64,000 nucleotides of DNA from Anaerolineae bacterium (GTDB taxonomy: Bacteria > Chloroflexota > Anaerolineae > Aggregatilineales > Phototrophicaceae), in assembly GCA_025454525.1 (NCBI GenBank), contig JALOOG010000001.1, positions 124,001 to 188,000 of the forward strand, given 5' to 3'. The position numbers and the translations under genes were made by a program. Numbering within the stretch: position 1 is the first letter of the stretch; the number at the start of each line of letters is the position of its first letter. The notes beneath the pieces are model-generated. The model was not told the DNA's origin. It made no database searches and saw nothing but the letters and a program-made list of their open reading frames with translations. Positions 36,843-46,785 of the stretch are shown here, in pieces.

Positions 36843-37670
36843 ATGACTGAAAAAGTCGGGATTATCGGTTATCCATTGACCTATAGCTTAAGTCCGGCGA
36901 TGCACAACGCGGCCTTTCAAGCTTTGGGACTCGATTGGGAATATGAATTGATGCCGATTCCACCGGATATTTTGCGTCTGGGTTTACGTGAACCCGCGCA
37001 ACATGGTTACATCGGGTTGAATGTGACGATCCCACATAAACAGGCGGTGATGCAATTTGTGCGCGCCGATGAACTCGCACGGGCGATCGGCGCAGTGAAC
37101 ACAATAGATCTACGGACAAATGTCGGCACCAATACCGACATGAGTGGGCTGATCGATGATCTGAACGCGCATGGGATTGCATTAAACGGCGCGAAAGTGG
37201 TGGTTTTAGGCGCGGGGGGAGCGGCACGGGCCGCGGTGTATGGATTGGGCCAATCGGGCGCACAGATCACCGTGGTTAATCGGACGTTGGAAACTGCGAG
37301 GACGATGATCGCGAATCTGATGATCTATAACCGAAATTTAAATGCGGACGTGATGACCTTAGATGAAGCAGCGGAACACCCGATCGATTTGATCATCAAT
37401 TGTACATCGGTTGGCATGTCACCGAATGTTGATGAGTCGCCTTGGATCGAAGGTGTACCCTTCCCTTATGGGGTGACGGTGTACGATATGGTCTATCGTC
37501 CGGCACAAACGCGGTTAATGACCCAAGCAGAAATGTACGGTGGAAGGGCGATCGGTGGAGTCGGGATGTTGGTGCGACAAGGCGCGGCCGCATTTCAATT
37601 GTGGACGGGGATCGATGCGCCGATTGATGTGATGTTTGATGCAGTTCGCTCACAATTGGCGAAGGGTTAA
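36843..37670 (+). CDS. aroE: Shikimate dehydrogenase
   Basis: 275 residues. The substrate domain has YPLTYSLSPAMHNAAF and NVTIPHKQAV with the catalytic Lys; NTDMSG carries the Asp. The NADP domain has VLGAGGAARAAVYGL and NRTLE. Reduces 3-dehydroshikimate. Complete. Confidence 0.97.
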   Translation: MTEKVGIIGYPLTYSLSPAMHNAAFQALGLDWEYELMPIPPDILRLGLREPAQHGYIGLNVTIPHKQAVMQFVRADELARAIGAVNTIDLRTNVGTNTDMSGLIDDLNAHGIALNGAKVVVLGAGGAARAAVYGLGQSGAQITVVNRTLETARTMIANLMIYNRNLNADVMTLDEAAEHPIDLIINCTSVGMSPNVDESPWIEGVPFPYGVTVYDMVYRPAQTRLMTQAEMYGGRAIGGVGMLVRQGAAAFQLWTGIDAPIDVMFDAVRSQLAKG

Positions 37671-37673
37671 AAC

Positions 37674-38372
37674 ATGGGACAGATGATCGAATTTACAGGG
37701 GATCAAGGGCGTGTGCCGGGGTATTTAGCACAACCGGAAGGGGATGCTCCTTATCCGGGGGTGGTGGTAATTCAAGAATGGTGGGGGCTAAACGATCATA
37801 TCAAGGATGTTACCGATCGATTTGCCCAAGCCGGGTATCTCGCACTTGCGCCAGATCTGTATCGCGGACAGATCGCCCATGAGCCGGATGATGCTCGACG
37901 ATTAGCGATGGAATTGGAACGTGACCAGGCCTTGATCGATATTCAAGGCGCAGTCGATTACCTCAATGGGCTTGCCAATGTGCAACCGAAAAAGATCGGG
38001 GTGATCGGGTTTTGTTTGGGCGGTGGACTCGCGGGCATGATGAGCTATAAAGGGCGTGGTCTGGGTGCAGTGGCGGTGTTTTATGGTGGACGTTTTGCGG
38101 TAGATGATGCGTTAGCGCCCCAAGTTCATACGCCAATCTTGGGAATCTATGGCGAAGCGGATCAAGGCATTCCGGTAGAAATGGTCAAGGCAACGCAAAC
38201 AGCCCTAGAACGACACGCAAAACCCCATGAATTTGTGATTTATCCGAACGCACCGCACGCTTTTTTTAACGACTCGCGGACTCATACCTATGTGGCAGAT
38301 GCAGCCGCCGACGCATGGGAACGCACGCTCCGTTGGTTCGGGCGGTATTTGACTCAAGGTAACGACGCATGA
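37674..38372 (+). CDS. Dienelactone hydrolase family protein
   Basis: 232-residue alpha/beta hydrolase. Nucleophile Cys in GFCLGGG (about 122), Asp in YGEADQGIP and His in PNAPHAFFNDSR form the family triad. It opens with VPGYLAQPEGD and QEWWGLNDHI, as in cytoplasmic DLH-type carboxymethylenebutenolidase homologues. It lies 3 bases after aroE and overlaps aroC (ATGA), so it is embedded in the aro operon although no step requires it. Physiological substrate unknown. Confidence 0.92.
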   Translation: MGQMIEFTGDQGRVPGYLAQPEGDAPYPGVVVIQEWWGLNDHIKDVTDRFAQAGYLALAPDLYRGQIAHEPDDARRLAMELERDQALIDIQGAVDYLNGLANVQPKKIGVIGFCLGGGLAGMMSYKGRGLGAVAVFYGGRFAVDDALAPQVHTPILGIYGEADQGIPVEMVKATQTALERHAKPHEFVIYPNAPHAFFNDSRTHTYVADAAADAWERTLRWFGRYLTQGNDA

Positions 38373-39541
38373 TTCGATTTTTAACAGCGGGCGAAAGTCA
38401 TGGCCCCGCATTGACGGCGATTGTCGATGGGATTCCGGCCGGCTTGGCCTTAACCTTAGAAGACATCAACCGGGAATTGGAACGCCGTCAACAAGGTTAT
38501 GGCTCTGGTGGACGGATGCAGATCGAAAAAGACACCGTGATGATCACGGGGGGCGTGATGAACGGATTGACCACTGGTGGGCCGATCGCTTTAGTCGTGC
38601 AGAATCGCGATTTTAAAAATTGGAAGGAAAAAGAGATCCCCGCGATGACCACGCCACGGCCGGGTCACGCTGATCTGACCGGGGCGATCAAATATGGGTA
38701 TCGGGATTTGCGCTTGGCTTTAGAGCGGGCCAGTGCGCGGGAAACCACCATGCGAGTCGCGGTGGGTGCAATCTGTCGCAAGTTATTAGCGGAATTTGGC
38801 ATCGTTATCGGCGGTTATACCGTCCAGATCGGGGATGTCCAGACCGCCTTAACGTCAGACACAGACTATCTAGCGCGGTTTCAGGCGGCCGAAGCGAGTG
38901 ATGTCCGGTGTCCCGATCCACAAGTGGCCGAAGCGATGCACGAAGCGATCCGGCAAGCCAAGATCGCTAAAGACACCTTAGGCGGGGTGTTTGAGGTTGT
39001 CGCACTTCATGTGCCGCCGGGGTTAGGGTCGCATGTGCAGTGGGATCGCAAATTGGACGCAAAAATTGTCGCTGCGATGGTAAGTATCCATGCGATGAAA
39101 GGCGCTGAGATTGGACATGCCTTTGAAAATGCCGGAAAATCGGGGTCGCAAGTCCATGATGAGATCTACCTTGAGGATGGGCGCTTGATCCGCAAAACGA
39201 ATCGCGCTGGCGGACTCGAAGGCGGGATCACTACTGGAGAGCCGATCGTGGTGCGTGTGGCGATGAAACCGATCGCCACGATCCTACAGGCCTTGCAATC
39301 GGTCAACTTGGCCACCGGTGAACCGGAAGAAACCACCTATGAGCGTAGCGACTTTTGCGCGTTACCACGCGCCGTGCCGATTGGTGAGGCGATGTTAGCG
39401 ATTGTCTTGGCACAAGCATTACTCGAAAAATTGGGCGGCGATAGCATGGCTGAACTCTATACCCGTTTCCAACAGCTACGACAAGCCCGACTAACTGATC
39501 TTCCGATGGATAACGTCGTATGGCGTTTTGGTTATGAGTAA
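38369..39541 (+). CDS. aroC: Chorismate synthase
   Basis: 390 residues starting IRFLTAGESHGPALTAIVDG. The later family signatures RASARETTMRVAVGAI and RTNRAGGLEGGI-type segment (here KTNRAGGLEGGI) and the FMN-contact His residues are present. Makes chorismate from EPSP using reduced FMN. Its end overlaps aroK by 8 bases. Confidence 0.97.
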   Translation: MIRFLTAGESHGPALTAIVDGIPAGLALTLEDINRELERRQQGYGSGGRMQIEKDTVMITGGVMNGLTTGGPIALVVQNRDFKNWKEKEIPAMTTPRPGHADLTGAIKYGYRDLRLALERASARETTMRVAVGAICRKLLAEFGIVIGGYTVQIGDVQTALTSDTDYLARFQAAEASDVRCPDPQVAEAMHEAIRQAKIAKDTLGGVFEVVALHVPPGLGSHVQWDRKLDAKIVAAMVSIHAMKGAEIGHAFENAGKSGSQVHDEIYLEDGRLIRKTNRAGGLEGGITTGEPIVVRVAMKPIATILQALQSVNLATGEPEETTYERSDFCALPRAVPIGEAMLAIVLAQALLEKLGGDSMAELYTRFQQLRQARLTDLPMDNVVWRFGYE

Positions 39542-40031
39542 ACAAAATTTAGCCTTAACGGGGTTTATGGGAACGGGTAAAACCACCATTGGCGCACGGA
39601 TTGCGGAAAAGACAGGATCACGGTTTATCGATACCGATCAGGAAATTATGCGCCTGACGGGACGCACGATCCCGGAGATCTTTCGACAAGACGGTGAAGC
39701 CGCTTTTCGCAACTGGGAAAAACAAGTGATCCGATCGTTATCAGATCAAACCGGTTTGGTGATCGCGACGGGTGGGGGGGCGATCCTTGATCCAGAAAAT
39801 CGGGAACGATTGCTTCGGGGTCATCTGGTCGTCTGTCTGTATGCTGATCCAGCAGTGATCGAACAACGGATCGGGCAAGATGGATCAAGACCGTTAGCAC
39901 AAGGTTGGCGCGATCGCTTGGCACAACGTCAAGCGATCTACGATCAATTGCCGTATCAGATCGATACCTCATCAAAGACACCGGATGAAATCGCAGAGGA
40001 AGTGATTCGCTTATGGCAATCTTACCCGTAA
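39534..40031 (+). CDS. aroK: Shikimate kinase
   Basis: 165 residues with Walker A GFMGTGKTT, the shikimate-binding Asp in FIDTD and Arg-Asn-Glu (AAFRNWE), GGGAI and the lid Arg (GSRPL). ATG 39534 is chosen over a TTG two codons earlier. The end overlaps aroB by 19 bases. Confidence 0.95.
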   Translation: MSKQNLALTGFMGTGKTTIGARIAEKTGSRFIDTDQEIMRLTGRTIPEIFRQDGEAAFRNWEKQVIRSLSDQTGLVIATGGGAILDPENRERLLRGHLVVCLYADPAVIEQRIGQDGSRPLAQGWRDRLAQRQAIYDQLPYQIDTSSKTPDEIAEEVIRLWQSYP

Positions 40032-41032
40032 TGACTCCAGAAGGCAGCTATTCGATCGTGATTGAGCGTGGGTTGTGGTCAGATTTTCAAGGGACGTGCG
40101 CCCGTTTTGGACTTCACGGTCAACAGGTGATCGTCACCAATACCACTTTACAACGACTCTATCCGCTCACCCAACCGTTCGGGCTGATGTTGGATGGAGA
40201 GCGCTATAAGACGTTGAACACCGTCGAAATGTTGTATACCGATTTTGCTGCATTAGGAGTCGATCGCAAGACACGAGTGATCGCTTTTGGGGGGGGCGTG
40301 GTGGGTGATACGGCCGGTTTTGCGGCGGCTACCTATTTACGCGGACTCCCATTTGTGCAAGTGCCAACGAGTTTGTTAGCGATGGTCGATTCCAGTGTTG
40401 GGGGTAAAGTCGGAGTTGATCTACCACAAGGAAAAAATTTGGTTGGGGCGTTTAAACAACCCGAATGGGTGTTTATTGATCCCGATCTGTTGCAAACGCT
40501 CCCGCCGAAAGAATGGCGTGGTGGCATGGCTGAGGTGATCAAACATGGTTTGTTAGCGGATGCCCGCTTGCTTGATCCCCAGATCCAACAAGACCCAGAA
40601 ATGTTGATCAGCTTAGCGATCGCGGTCAAGATCGCGGTGGTACAACGTGATCCGTATGAACAAGGGGAGCGCGCTCATCTCAACTTGGGACATACCTTTG
40701 GACATGCGATCGAATTGGTGACCGGGTATCAATGGACACATGGAGAAGCGGTGGGAGTGGGCTTGATCGCAGCGGCGCGCCTCTCGGAGCTGCTTGGGTT
40801 ATGCGAGGCGGGACTCGCGCAAATCGTGTATGATCAAATAGAGACGATCGGTTTGCCCACGCGGATCACGGGGTTAGATCCTGAACGGATTTATGCGGCA
40901 ATGGCCACCGATAAAAAGTGGTTGCAGGGGCGTTCGCGATTCGTGTTATTGCGGGGAATCGCACAACCGATAATCGTTGAAGAGGTCGCTAAATCAGCGG
41001 TGATAGAGGTTCTTAAGGATTTACAAGCGTAA
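40013..41032 (+). CDS. aroB: 3-dehydroquinate synthase
   Basis: 339 residues. NAD-binding GGGVVGDTAGFAAATYLRG and zinc ligands in the HLNLGHTFGHAIE and HGEAVGVG segments are present; Lys in VGGKVGVDLPQGKNLVG. Start at 40013 lies inside aroK; another ATG at 40031 overlaps the aroK stop and would remove six residues. Confidence 0.96.
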   Translation: MAILPVMTPEGSYSIVIERGLWSDFQGTCARFGLHGQQVIVTNTTLQRLYPLTQPFGLMLDGERYKTLNTVEMLYTDFAALGVDRKTRVIAFGGGVVGDTAGFAAATYLRGLPFVQVPTSLLAMVDSSVGGKVGVDLPQGKNLVGAFKQPEWVFIDPDLLQTLPPKEWRGGMAEVIKHGLLADARLLDPQIQQDPEMLISLAIAVKIAVVQRDPYEQGERAHLNLGHTFGHAIELVTGYQWTHGEAVGVGLIAAARLSELLGLCEAGLAQIVYDQIETIGLPTRITGLDPERIYAAMATDKKWLQGRSRFVLLRGIAQPIIVEEVAKSAVIEVLKDLQA

Positions 41033-41514
41033 TGCGATTCATCTTTATTGTGAGCATTCATAACCGGGAAAAATTGATCGGACAAGGTGAATTTGAATGT
41101 CCCCATTGTCGAGTCGGTCGAGTTTATCAACGGAAGGAAATCCGCCCGTACCTATCATTCTATTTTATCCCCTTGTTTCCAGTGGGAAAAACCGATGATG
41201 TCATCCAATGTCGAACTTGTAGGAATCTGTTTGAGCCGGCCGCGATCAAACGTCAAGAGCGCGAAAAACCGAAACGCGACTCGTTGGCCGATTTGATCAA
41301 CGGGCTTAAAGATCGGATCGCGAATGGTGAACCCGCCGATTACCTGATCCGTGATCTGACCAAAGCGGGGGTTGATCTGGAGGTCGCTTTGCAACTGGTC
41401 AAACCGCTGATCGAACCTGAACCGCTCATGTGTCCTACTTGTGGACTCAATTATGCCCCGAACATCGCTACTTGTGCGGAATGTGGTCAACCTTTAGGAG
41501 CTGAACCAAAATGA
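41032..41514 (+). CDS. Double zinc-ribbon protein in the aro operon
   Basis: 160 residues. An N-terminal ribbon (CPHC about 23-26, CRTC about 61-64) frames a hydrophobic [13 protein letters not shown] strand typical of zinc-ribbon-15 proteins. A short helical middle follows, then a second ribbon (CPTC...CAEC, about 135-153). It overlaps aroB (TAATG) and aroQ (ATGA). No function can be named; binding of nucleic acid or protein is usual for such ribbons. Confidence 0.75.
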   Translation: MRFIFIVSIHNREKLIGQGEFECPHCRVGRVYQRKEIRPYLSFYFIPLFPVGKTDDVIQCRTCRNLFEPAAIKRQEREKPKRDSLADLINGLKDRIANGEPADYLIRDLTKAGVDLEVALQLVKPLIEPEPLMCPTCGLNYAPNIATCAECGQPLGAEPK

Positions 41515-41987
41515 TCGATGCCAACAATCTTACGTATAAACTCTTGTTATTACATGGCCCTAACTTGAACCTATTGGGCAGCCGCGAGACCAATATCTAC
41601 GGAAAATATACATTGACGGAGATCAACGCGGCGGCTGCTTCGTATGCAAAACCGTTTAACTACGATACGTTGTCGTTTCAATCGAATCATGAAGGCGCGT
41701 TGATCGATCGGATTCATCAAGCACCGGGGGAAGTGGACGGGATCGTGTTGAATGCGGGCGCATATACCCATACTTCGATCGCGCTACGGGATGCGATCGC
41801 GGGCATTCCGATTCCGGTGGTGGAAGTGCATCTCTCGAATATTCATGCGCGAGAGGCGTTTCGACATGAGTCATTGATCGCACCGGTGTGCATTGGTCAA
41901 ATTACGGGGTTCGGTTGGCGGAGTTATTTGTTAGGGGTGGATGCGTTGCTAGGGTACTTGGGGATTTTGCCATTTCCGCATCTGTGA
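41511..41987 (+). CDS. aroQ: 3-dehydroquinate dehydratase, type II
   Basis: 158 residues with [15 protein letters not shown], the catalytic Tyr expected in the lid ([12 protein letters not shown]), [27 protein letters not shown] and [16 protein letters not shown]. The lid Arg is present. Last gene of the aro run; overlaps the zinc-ribbon gene (ATGA). Confidence 0.96.
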   Translation: MIDANNLTYKLLLLHGPNLNLLGSRETNIYGKYTLTEINAAAASYAKPFNYDTLSFQSNHEGALIDRIHQAPGEVDGIVLNAGAYTHTSIALRDAIAGIPIPVVEVHLSNIHAREAFRHESLIAPVCIGQITGFGWRSYLLGVDALLGYLGILPFPHL

Positions 41988-42087
41988 ACCTTCACCAACA
42001 ATCCCCAACGCTTGTTAGCGATCTCGCCAGTATCATCGGGATCAACGGGCGCGTTATACTGTGGATAAAATGGAAGGGATCGCCTTT

Positions 42088-43419
42088 ATGACAGGGATCG
42101 AATACGAAACGATTACTAAACTTATTGAAGATCAACAGATCCGCTTTGTCGATTTGTGGTTTACCGACATTACTGGGGTGGTTAAAAGTGTGACGATCCC
42201 CGCGTCAAAATTTCCGACAGCGATCGAACGCGGAGCGCATTTTGACGGATCATCGTTGGACGGTTTTGCGCGCGTGGCCGAAAGCGATATGGTGTTGATC
42301 CCCGATTTACGGACATTTACGCTGTTGCCATGGGATCAAATGCGGACGGCTAAAGTCATTTGTAGCGTGTATACCCCACAGGGAGAACCGTTTATCGGTG
42401 ATCCCCGAACCGTGTTGATCAAGGCGCTGAAACAAGCGGAACAGATGGGATTTACGTTTAAGATCGGGATGGAACTCGAATTTTTCTTGTTTAACACCGA
42501 TGAACGTAGACAAGCCTTGATCCACCAACCGCATGATCAAGCGAGTTACTTTGATATGTCCACGGATCAGGCGCAATTGATTCGGCGAGAAATGTTGGCA
42601 ACGCTTGATCAATTGGCGATTGCGGTCGACTCGACGCATTCGGAGATCGGGAACGGTCAACATGAAGTCGATTTGCATTATAGTGATGCACTTACGTCCG
42701 CTGATAATGTGTTAACGGCACGGATCGCCCTCAAAACCGTCGCGCAACAACATCATTTACATTGCACGTTTATGCCACGCCCCTCTGCCAGTTTACCAGG
42801 GTCGGGAATGCACACGCATCAAACGTTACATGACCTGAAAACCGGACGCAATGTTTTTTATGATCCGAATCATGAGTACGGGTTATCAGAGATCGGGCGT
42901 TATTTCTTAGCGGGTCAATTGTCCCATGCGCGGGCGATGTGTGCGATCCTTGCGCCCTTGGTGAACTCGTATCGACGCTTAGGGATGAGTGTCGAGGCTC
43001 CGGTGCATGTCACTTGGGCGCACGTTAATCGGGCCGCTTTGATTCGCGTGCCAAGTGTTACAGCGGGCATGGAAGAACATACCCGCTTAGAGTTGCGTTG
43101 TCCTGATCCCAGTAGCAACCCCTATCTAGGGGCGGCTGTGATGCTAATGGCGGGGTTAGATGGGATTCGTCAACGCATGGCGTTACCGGATGCGTTGGAA
43201 GAGTCGCTCATGATGCACAGCCCACGCCGTCGTCAAGTGGAGACGTTACCCAACTCGTTACGCGAGGCGCTAGACGCATTAGAGTTAGATGATGTAATCA
43301 TGGCGGCGTTGGGTGGATATATCAGCGAACGCTATGTAGCAGCAAAACGACAAGAATACGAGGAATATAAACAACAAGTGACCGCGTGGGAGTTGGAGCG
43401 GTATCTGAATCGGTTCTAA
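42088..43419 (+). CDS. glnA: Glutamine synthetase, type I
   Basis: 443 residues, GSI-alpha length. FDGSSLDGF, metal-binding GMELEFFLF, STHSEIGNGQHEVD, the MPRPSASLPGSGMHTHQTL segment (outlined) and NPYLGAAVML are present. The Tyr adenylylation loop of GSI-beta is absent near the C-terminus. ATG 42088 has AAGGGA 9 bases upstream and fits the family; two earlier ATGs are less likely. A -10-like TATACT sits near 42054. It can supply glutamine for TrpG and other amidotransferases. Gamma-glutamyl ligases of the same fold are an alternative. Confidence 0.9.
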   Translation: MTGIEYETITKLIEDQQIRFVDLWFTDITGVVKSVTIPASKFPTAIERGAHFDGSSLDGFARVAESDMVLIPDLRTFTLLPWDQMRTAKVICSVYTPQGEPFIGDPRTVLIKALKQAEQMGFTFKIGMELEFFLFNTDERRQALIHQPHDQASYFDMSTDQAQLIRREMLATLDQLAIAVDSTHSEIGNGQHEVDLHYSDALTSADNVLTARIALKTVAQQHHLHCTFMPRPSASLPGSGMHTHQTLHDLKTGRNVFYDPNHEYGLSEIGRYFLAGQLSHARAMCAILAPLVNSYRRLGMSVEAPVHVTWAHVNRAALIRVPSVTAGMEEHTRLELRCPDPSSNPYLGAAVMLMAGLDGIRQRMALPDALEESLMMHSPRRRQVETLPNSLREALDALELDDVIMAALGGYISERYVAAKRQEYEEYKQQVTAWELERYLNRF

Positions 43420-43430
43420 AAGCTAAAATA

Positions 43431-43465
43431 TTAAAACCCTTCCGACGAAACGAGAAGGGTTTTAA
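43431..43465. terminator. Bidirectional terminator between glnA and the aspartate kinase gene
   Basis: A 12-bp perfect stem (TTAAAACCCTTC with GAAGGGTTTTAA) and an 11-base loop; T-rich on both strands because of the AAAA/TTTT arms. It serves two convergent genes. Confidence 0.88.
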
Positions 43466-43467
43466 AT

Positions 43468-44892
43468 TCACCGAGTGGACTTGGTTGATTGCATGGTCAA
43501 CGGATGAAGTTGCGTTAAGGTGTGTTCGGTGTCTTTGGGGTCAACGATCACCGAAAAACTGCATTCAGCGGGGCTTTGGGCGACTGCCAAAAGCTTAATA
43601 CTGCTCAAGCGCCCTAAAATTTGCGCGCTCCATTGCGGATTGCCATTGAGTTCAGCACCGATCACGGTGATCACACTGACAGGTTGAGCCGTCCAACCTT
43701 GAAATTCAGGTTTTTCGGATAAACGGGCTTCTAGCGTATTTTTGACGATATGAACCGCGTCTGGGCCGGCACTGGTAGGGATGATCACGCATAAAAAGGT
43801 GGCCGATGAGGATTGCACCGAAAAGCTGACATCGGCATGAATACCCACCGTAGACAAAAGCGTCTCATCTAACAGCGATGAGATCTTTACCAGAGATCCG
43901 CTCCATGGTGCTTGTAAGCTGATGCCTTGAATCGCGGTAATCGCCTTGATCGCTTGCTGATTTAACAGACGTTGATACACCAATGTCCCGACCAATTGCG
44001 GCTTAAACACGTTTTTGATCCGTAAGGGGATGTTGTGTTCACGGAGTGGAATCACCATACGTGAATGAAGCACACGCGCCCCGAAAAAAGCCAGCTCTGC
44101 CATTTCGTGATACGACAATTCGGGGATTACCCGTGCTTCTTGGATCTCACGCGGATCCGCTGACATAATGCCATCTACATCCGACCAGATCCACACCTCA
44201 TCCGCATTGACACAGACACTTAAAATCGAAGCGGTGTAATCACTACCACCGCGGCCAAGCGTGGTCGGTTTGCCGGATTGTGTGCCGGCGATGAAGCCGG
44301 TTAGGACGGGGACGATTTGACGATCCAACATCGGTATGAGGTTTGTATCGATCCGGTTTTTGGTCAAGGTCATGTTGGGAGTCGCATTGCCATAAACATC
44401 ATCGGTTACAATCAATTCGGTGGTGTCGATTGCAACGCCGCGCACGTTGTTTTGACGTAATAGGGCGGCTACGATTCGTGTGGCAAGGCGTTCACCAACT
44501 CCGATGATCGCGTCGATCGTGTCGGGGGTCATCGGATCGGCCGTGTTATCGGAGATCGTCTGACAGATGTTGAGCATGTCGAATAAGAGGCGGTCAATGT
44601 CAGCTTGTAAAGCGTTGCGCTCATTGCTGCCTAAGGGGAGTTTTTCGACTAAGGCTAAGTGACGGGTGCGAAGTGTGGCGGTGATGCGCCGATAGCCGCG
44701 CCGATTGCTTAATTGGGCCAAGTGAGCTGCCTCTAATAAGGCATCGGTGACTCCATCTAACGCGGAAACCACCAATAACAGGCGTTTCCAACGGGGTTGT
44801 TCGTGAAGTACGATACTAAGCACTTGGGTGAGCGCGGTTGTTGTGCCAACGGAAGATCCCCCAAATTTCATCACGAGGGTGTTTGTACTCAT
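43468..44892 (-). CDS. lysC: Aspartate kinase
   Basis: 474 residues. Kinase domain with VMKFGGSSVGT at the start, LGRGGSDYTAS and DVDGIMSADPR. Two ACT regulatory domains follow in the last ~150 residues, suggesting feedback by lysine or threonine. First step to Lys, Thr and Met. Start ATG 44892: the longer frame would run across a -10 box at 44944-44949. It is not fused to homoserine dehydrogenase. Confidence 0.94.
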   Translation of the reverse strand: MSTNTLVMKFGGSSVGTTTALTQVLSIVLHEQPRWKRLLLVVSALDGVTDALLEAAHLAQLSNRRGYRRITATLRTRHLALVEKLPLGSNERNALQADIDRLLFDMLNICQTISDNTADPMTPDTIDAIIGVGERLATRIVAALLRQNNVRGVAIDTTELIVTDDVYGNATPNMTLTKNRIDTNLIPMLDRQIVPVLTGFIAGTQSGKPTTLGRGGSDYTASILSVCVNADEVWIWSDVDGIMSADPREIQEARVIPELSYHEMAELAFFGARVLHSRMVIPLREHNIPLRIKNVFKPQLVGTLVYQRLLNQQAIKAITAIQGISLQAPWSGSLVKISSLLDETLLSTVGIHADVSFSVQSSSATFLCVIIPTSAGPDAVHIVKNTLEARLSEKPEFQGWTAQPVSVITVIGAELNGNPQWSAQILGRLSSIKLLAVAQSPAECSFSVIVDPKDTEHTLTQLHPLTMQSTKSTR

Positions 44893-44943
44893 AAGTTCGA
44901 TGCTTTCTCTGGCGGTGCGCGCTGTTCGATCCCTGAATGAACG

Positions 44944-44949
44944 ATTATA
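44944..44949 (-). promoter_or_regulatory. -10 box of the aspartate kinase gene
   Basis: TATAAT on the minus strand, 52 bases before the ATG at 44892; the -35 area is weak. Confidence 0.4.
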
Positions 44950-45055
44950 ATCAATGTCCGTGTCCATTTCCGAACAATTTGTTATCATTTTAGCATGTAA
45001 GCCCTTTTGGACAATGACGAACGATAACCGATCAACCAGATGAAATGAAACAGCG

Positions 45056-46006
45056 ATGATTAGTATGGATGTCCGGCGCGTGGCCGGTGTGCGCTTTAAT
45101 AAAGTGGGTAAATTGTACCATTTTGACTATTCCGCTTACCCTGAGTTGAAAGTGGGCGATTTTGTGATCGTGGAGACGTTGCGCGGCCGGCAAATGGGCC
45201 AGATCATGGCGTTTTCGATTCCCGAAGAAGAACGCGAACATAAGCCAATTATGCGGCCCGCGACTCCCCGTGACTTGGTGTTAAAACAACATTGGGAAGA
45301 TCAACAAGCAGAAGCTTTGGTGATCTGTCGTGAAACGGCGAAACAATTGGGTGGCTACGATGAAGCGAAATTGATCGCCGCTCAATACAATTATGACGGG
45401 TCAAACCTGACTTTTCTGTTTAGTGCAGAACAAAAAATCAACACGGCCCGGTTGCTTTCGGAATTGCGGCGTAAATTCGCACCAGAAGTTCAACTTGAGA
45501 TGCGTCAAATTGGGCCGCGGGATGTCGCAAAATTGCTTGGCGGTTATGGTGCGTGTGGTGAGTTACGTTGTTGTAGTACCTTTCTCACCGATTTTAGCCC
45601 GATCTCGATCAAAATGGCGAAGGTGCAAGGGATCTCACTGAATCCGTCGGAGATTACGGGGATGTGTGGGCGGTTGCGGTGTTGCTTGGTGTATGAGTAT
45701 GAGCAGTATGTGGAAGCGCGTAAACATCTGCCCAAACGCAATAAACGGATCGGGACTCCGCATGGTGTTGGCAAGGTGATCGATGTGCATCCATTACAAG
45801 ACGCGGTGACGGTATTCATTGAGGAACAAGGGCGCTTGTTGGTGCAACGCGAGGACTTGATCCCGTTGGAAGAATTAGAAGCATTGCAAAAGAAAGCCAA
45901 AGAACCCTGCACAAAACATGGTGAGGGCGAAGCGTGTGATTGTGGCCAAAAGCCGGGGAATCGTAATCAAGACAAAACGCGCCCAAAAAGCGATAGCAAA
46001 GAATAA
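45056..46006 (+). CDS. ricT: RicT/YaaT-like PSP1-domain protein
   Basis: 316 residues. The PSP1 core (about 80-200) has the Cys-rich pair GACGELRCC and MCGRLRCC, the positions that bind an Fe-S cluster in the Bacillus Y-complex (RicA/F/T), which acts on RNase Y-dependent mRNA maturation. The C-terminal tail (about 270-316) is charged and carries extra Cys/His (CTKHGEGEACDCG), which I do not recall from Bacillus RicT. RicA and RicF are not in this window. Confidence 0.88.
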   Translation: MISMDVRRVAGVRFNKVGKLYHFDYSAYPELKVGDFVIVETLRGRQMGQIMAFSIPEEEREHKPIMRPATPRDLVLKQHWEDQQAEALVICRETAKQLGGYDEAKLIAAQYNYDGSNLTFLFSAEQKINTARLLSELRRKFAPEVQLEMRQIGPRDVAKLLGGYGACGELRCCSTFLTDFSPISIKMAKVQGISLNPSEITGMCGRLRCCLVYEYEQYVEARKHLPKRNKRIGTPHGVGKVIDVHPLQDAVTVFIEEQGRLLVQREDLIPLEELEALQKKAKEPCTKHGEGEACDCGQKPGNRNQDKTRPKSDSKE

Positions 46007-46017
46007 GATACAGGTTT

Positions 46018-46746
46018 ATGACGACTCCGACGATCAATAACCACAGCGTGAAACGGGTATTAGGGATTTTTGCTCATCCTGATGACCCAGAATTTTTTGC
46101 GGGAGCGACCTTTGCTCGGTGGGCAGCCGAAGGCGCGCACATCTCATTTATCTTGGCCACGAGTGGCGATAAAGGTAGCTCCGATCCGGATATGACCAGT
46201 GAACGCTTGATTGAAATCCGTGAAGATGAAGAGCGTAAAGCGGCTTATGCTTTAGGTGTGCAGGAAGTGATCTTCATGCGGTATCCTGATGGTGAATTGC
46301 AACCGACGCTTGATCTTCGGCGTGATCTCACTCGCATGATCCGTATCAAAAAGCCGGATGTGGTGGTGACATGCGATCCGACCGTGTTCTGGTTTGGTAC
46401 CACTGGCATTAATCACCCTGATCATCGGGCAATTGGCGAGGCAGTATTAGATGCAGTGTATCCGACAGCGCGAGATCGCTTAAATTTTCTAGAATTGGAA
46501 CGCGATGAAGGACTCACGGTGCATAAAACGCGCTATGTCTATCTGGCAGGCGCGAAAGAACCGACGGTAAAAGTCGATGTGACCGATTATATTGAAAAGA
46601 AGATCGGCGCATTGCATCATCATGTCAGCCAGATCCCAGATATGGAAGCGATGGCAAAGCGAGTCCGTGAGCGTTTATTGGATACCAGCGCACCAGAAGA
46701 TGCACCACGTTATGTTGAACAGTTCCGGGTGATCACGCTTGGCTAA
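46018..46746 (+). CDS. PIG-L/LmbE family deacetylase
   Basis: 242 residues with the zinc motif HPDDPEF (about 19-25), TSGDKGSSD and the later His in NHPDHRAIGEAV. Relatives deacetylate N-acetylglucosaminyl conjugates (MshB, BshB) or small glycans. The substrate is unknown; no thiol-synthesis partner is nearby. It follows ricT after 11 bases. Confidence 0.93.
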   Translation: MTTPTINNHSVKRVLGIFAHPDDPEFFAGATFARWAAEGAHISFILATSGDKGSSDPDMTSERLIEIREDEERKAAYALGVQEVIFMRYPDGELQPTLDLRRDLTRMIRIKKPDVVVTCDPTVFWFGTTGINHPDHRAIGEAVLDAVYPTARDRLNFLELERDEGLTVHKTRYVYLAGAKEPTVKVDVTDYIEKKIGALHHHVSQIPDMEAMAKRVRERLLDTSAPEDAPRYVEQFRVITLG

Positions 46747-46785
46747 ACACAGTCAAAACTATCAAATTAAACCAAAGGACATGAA

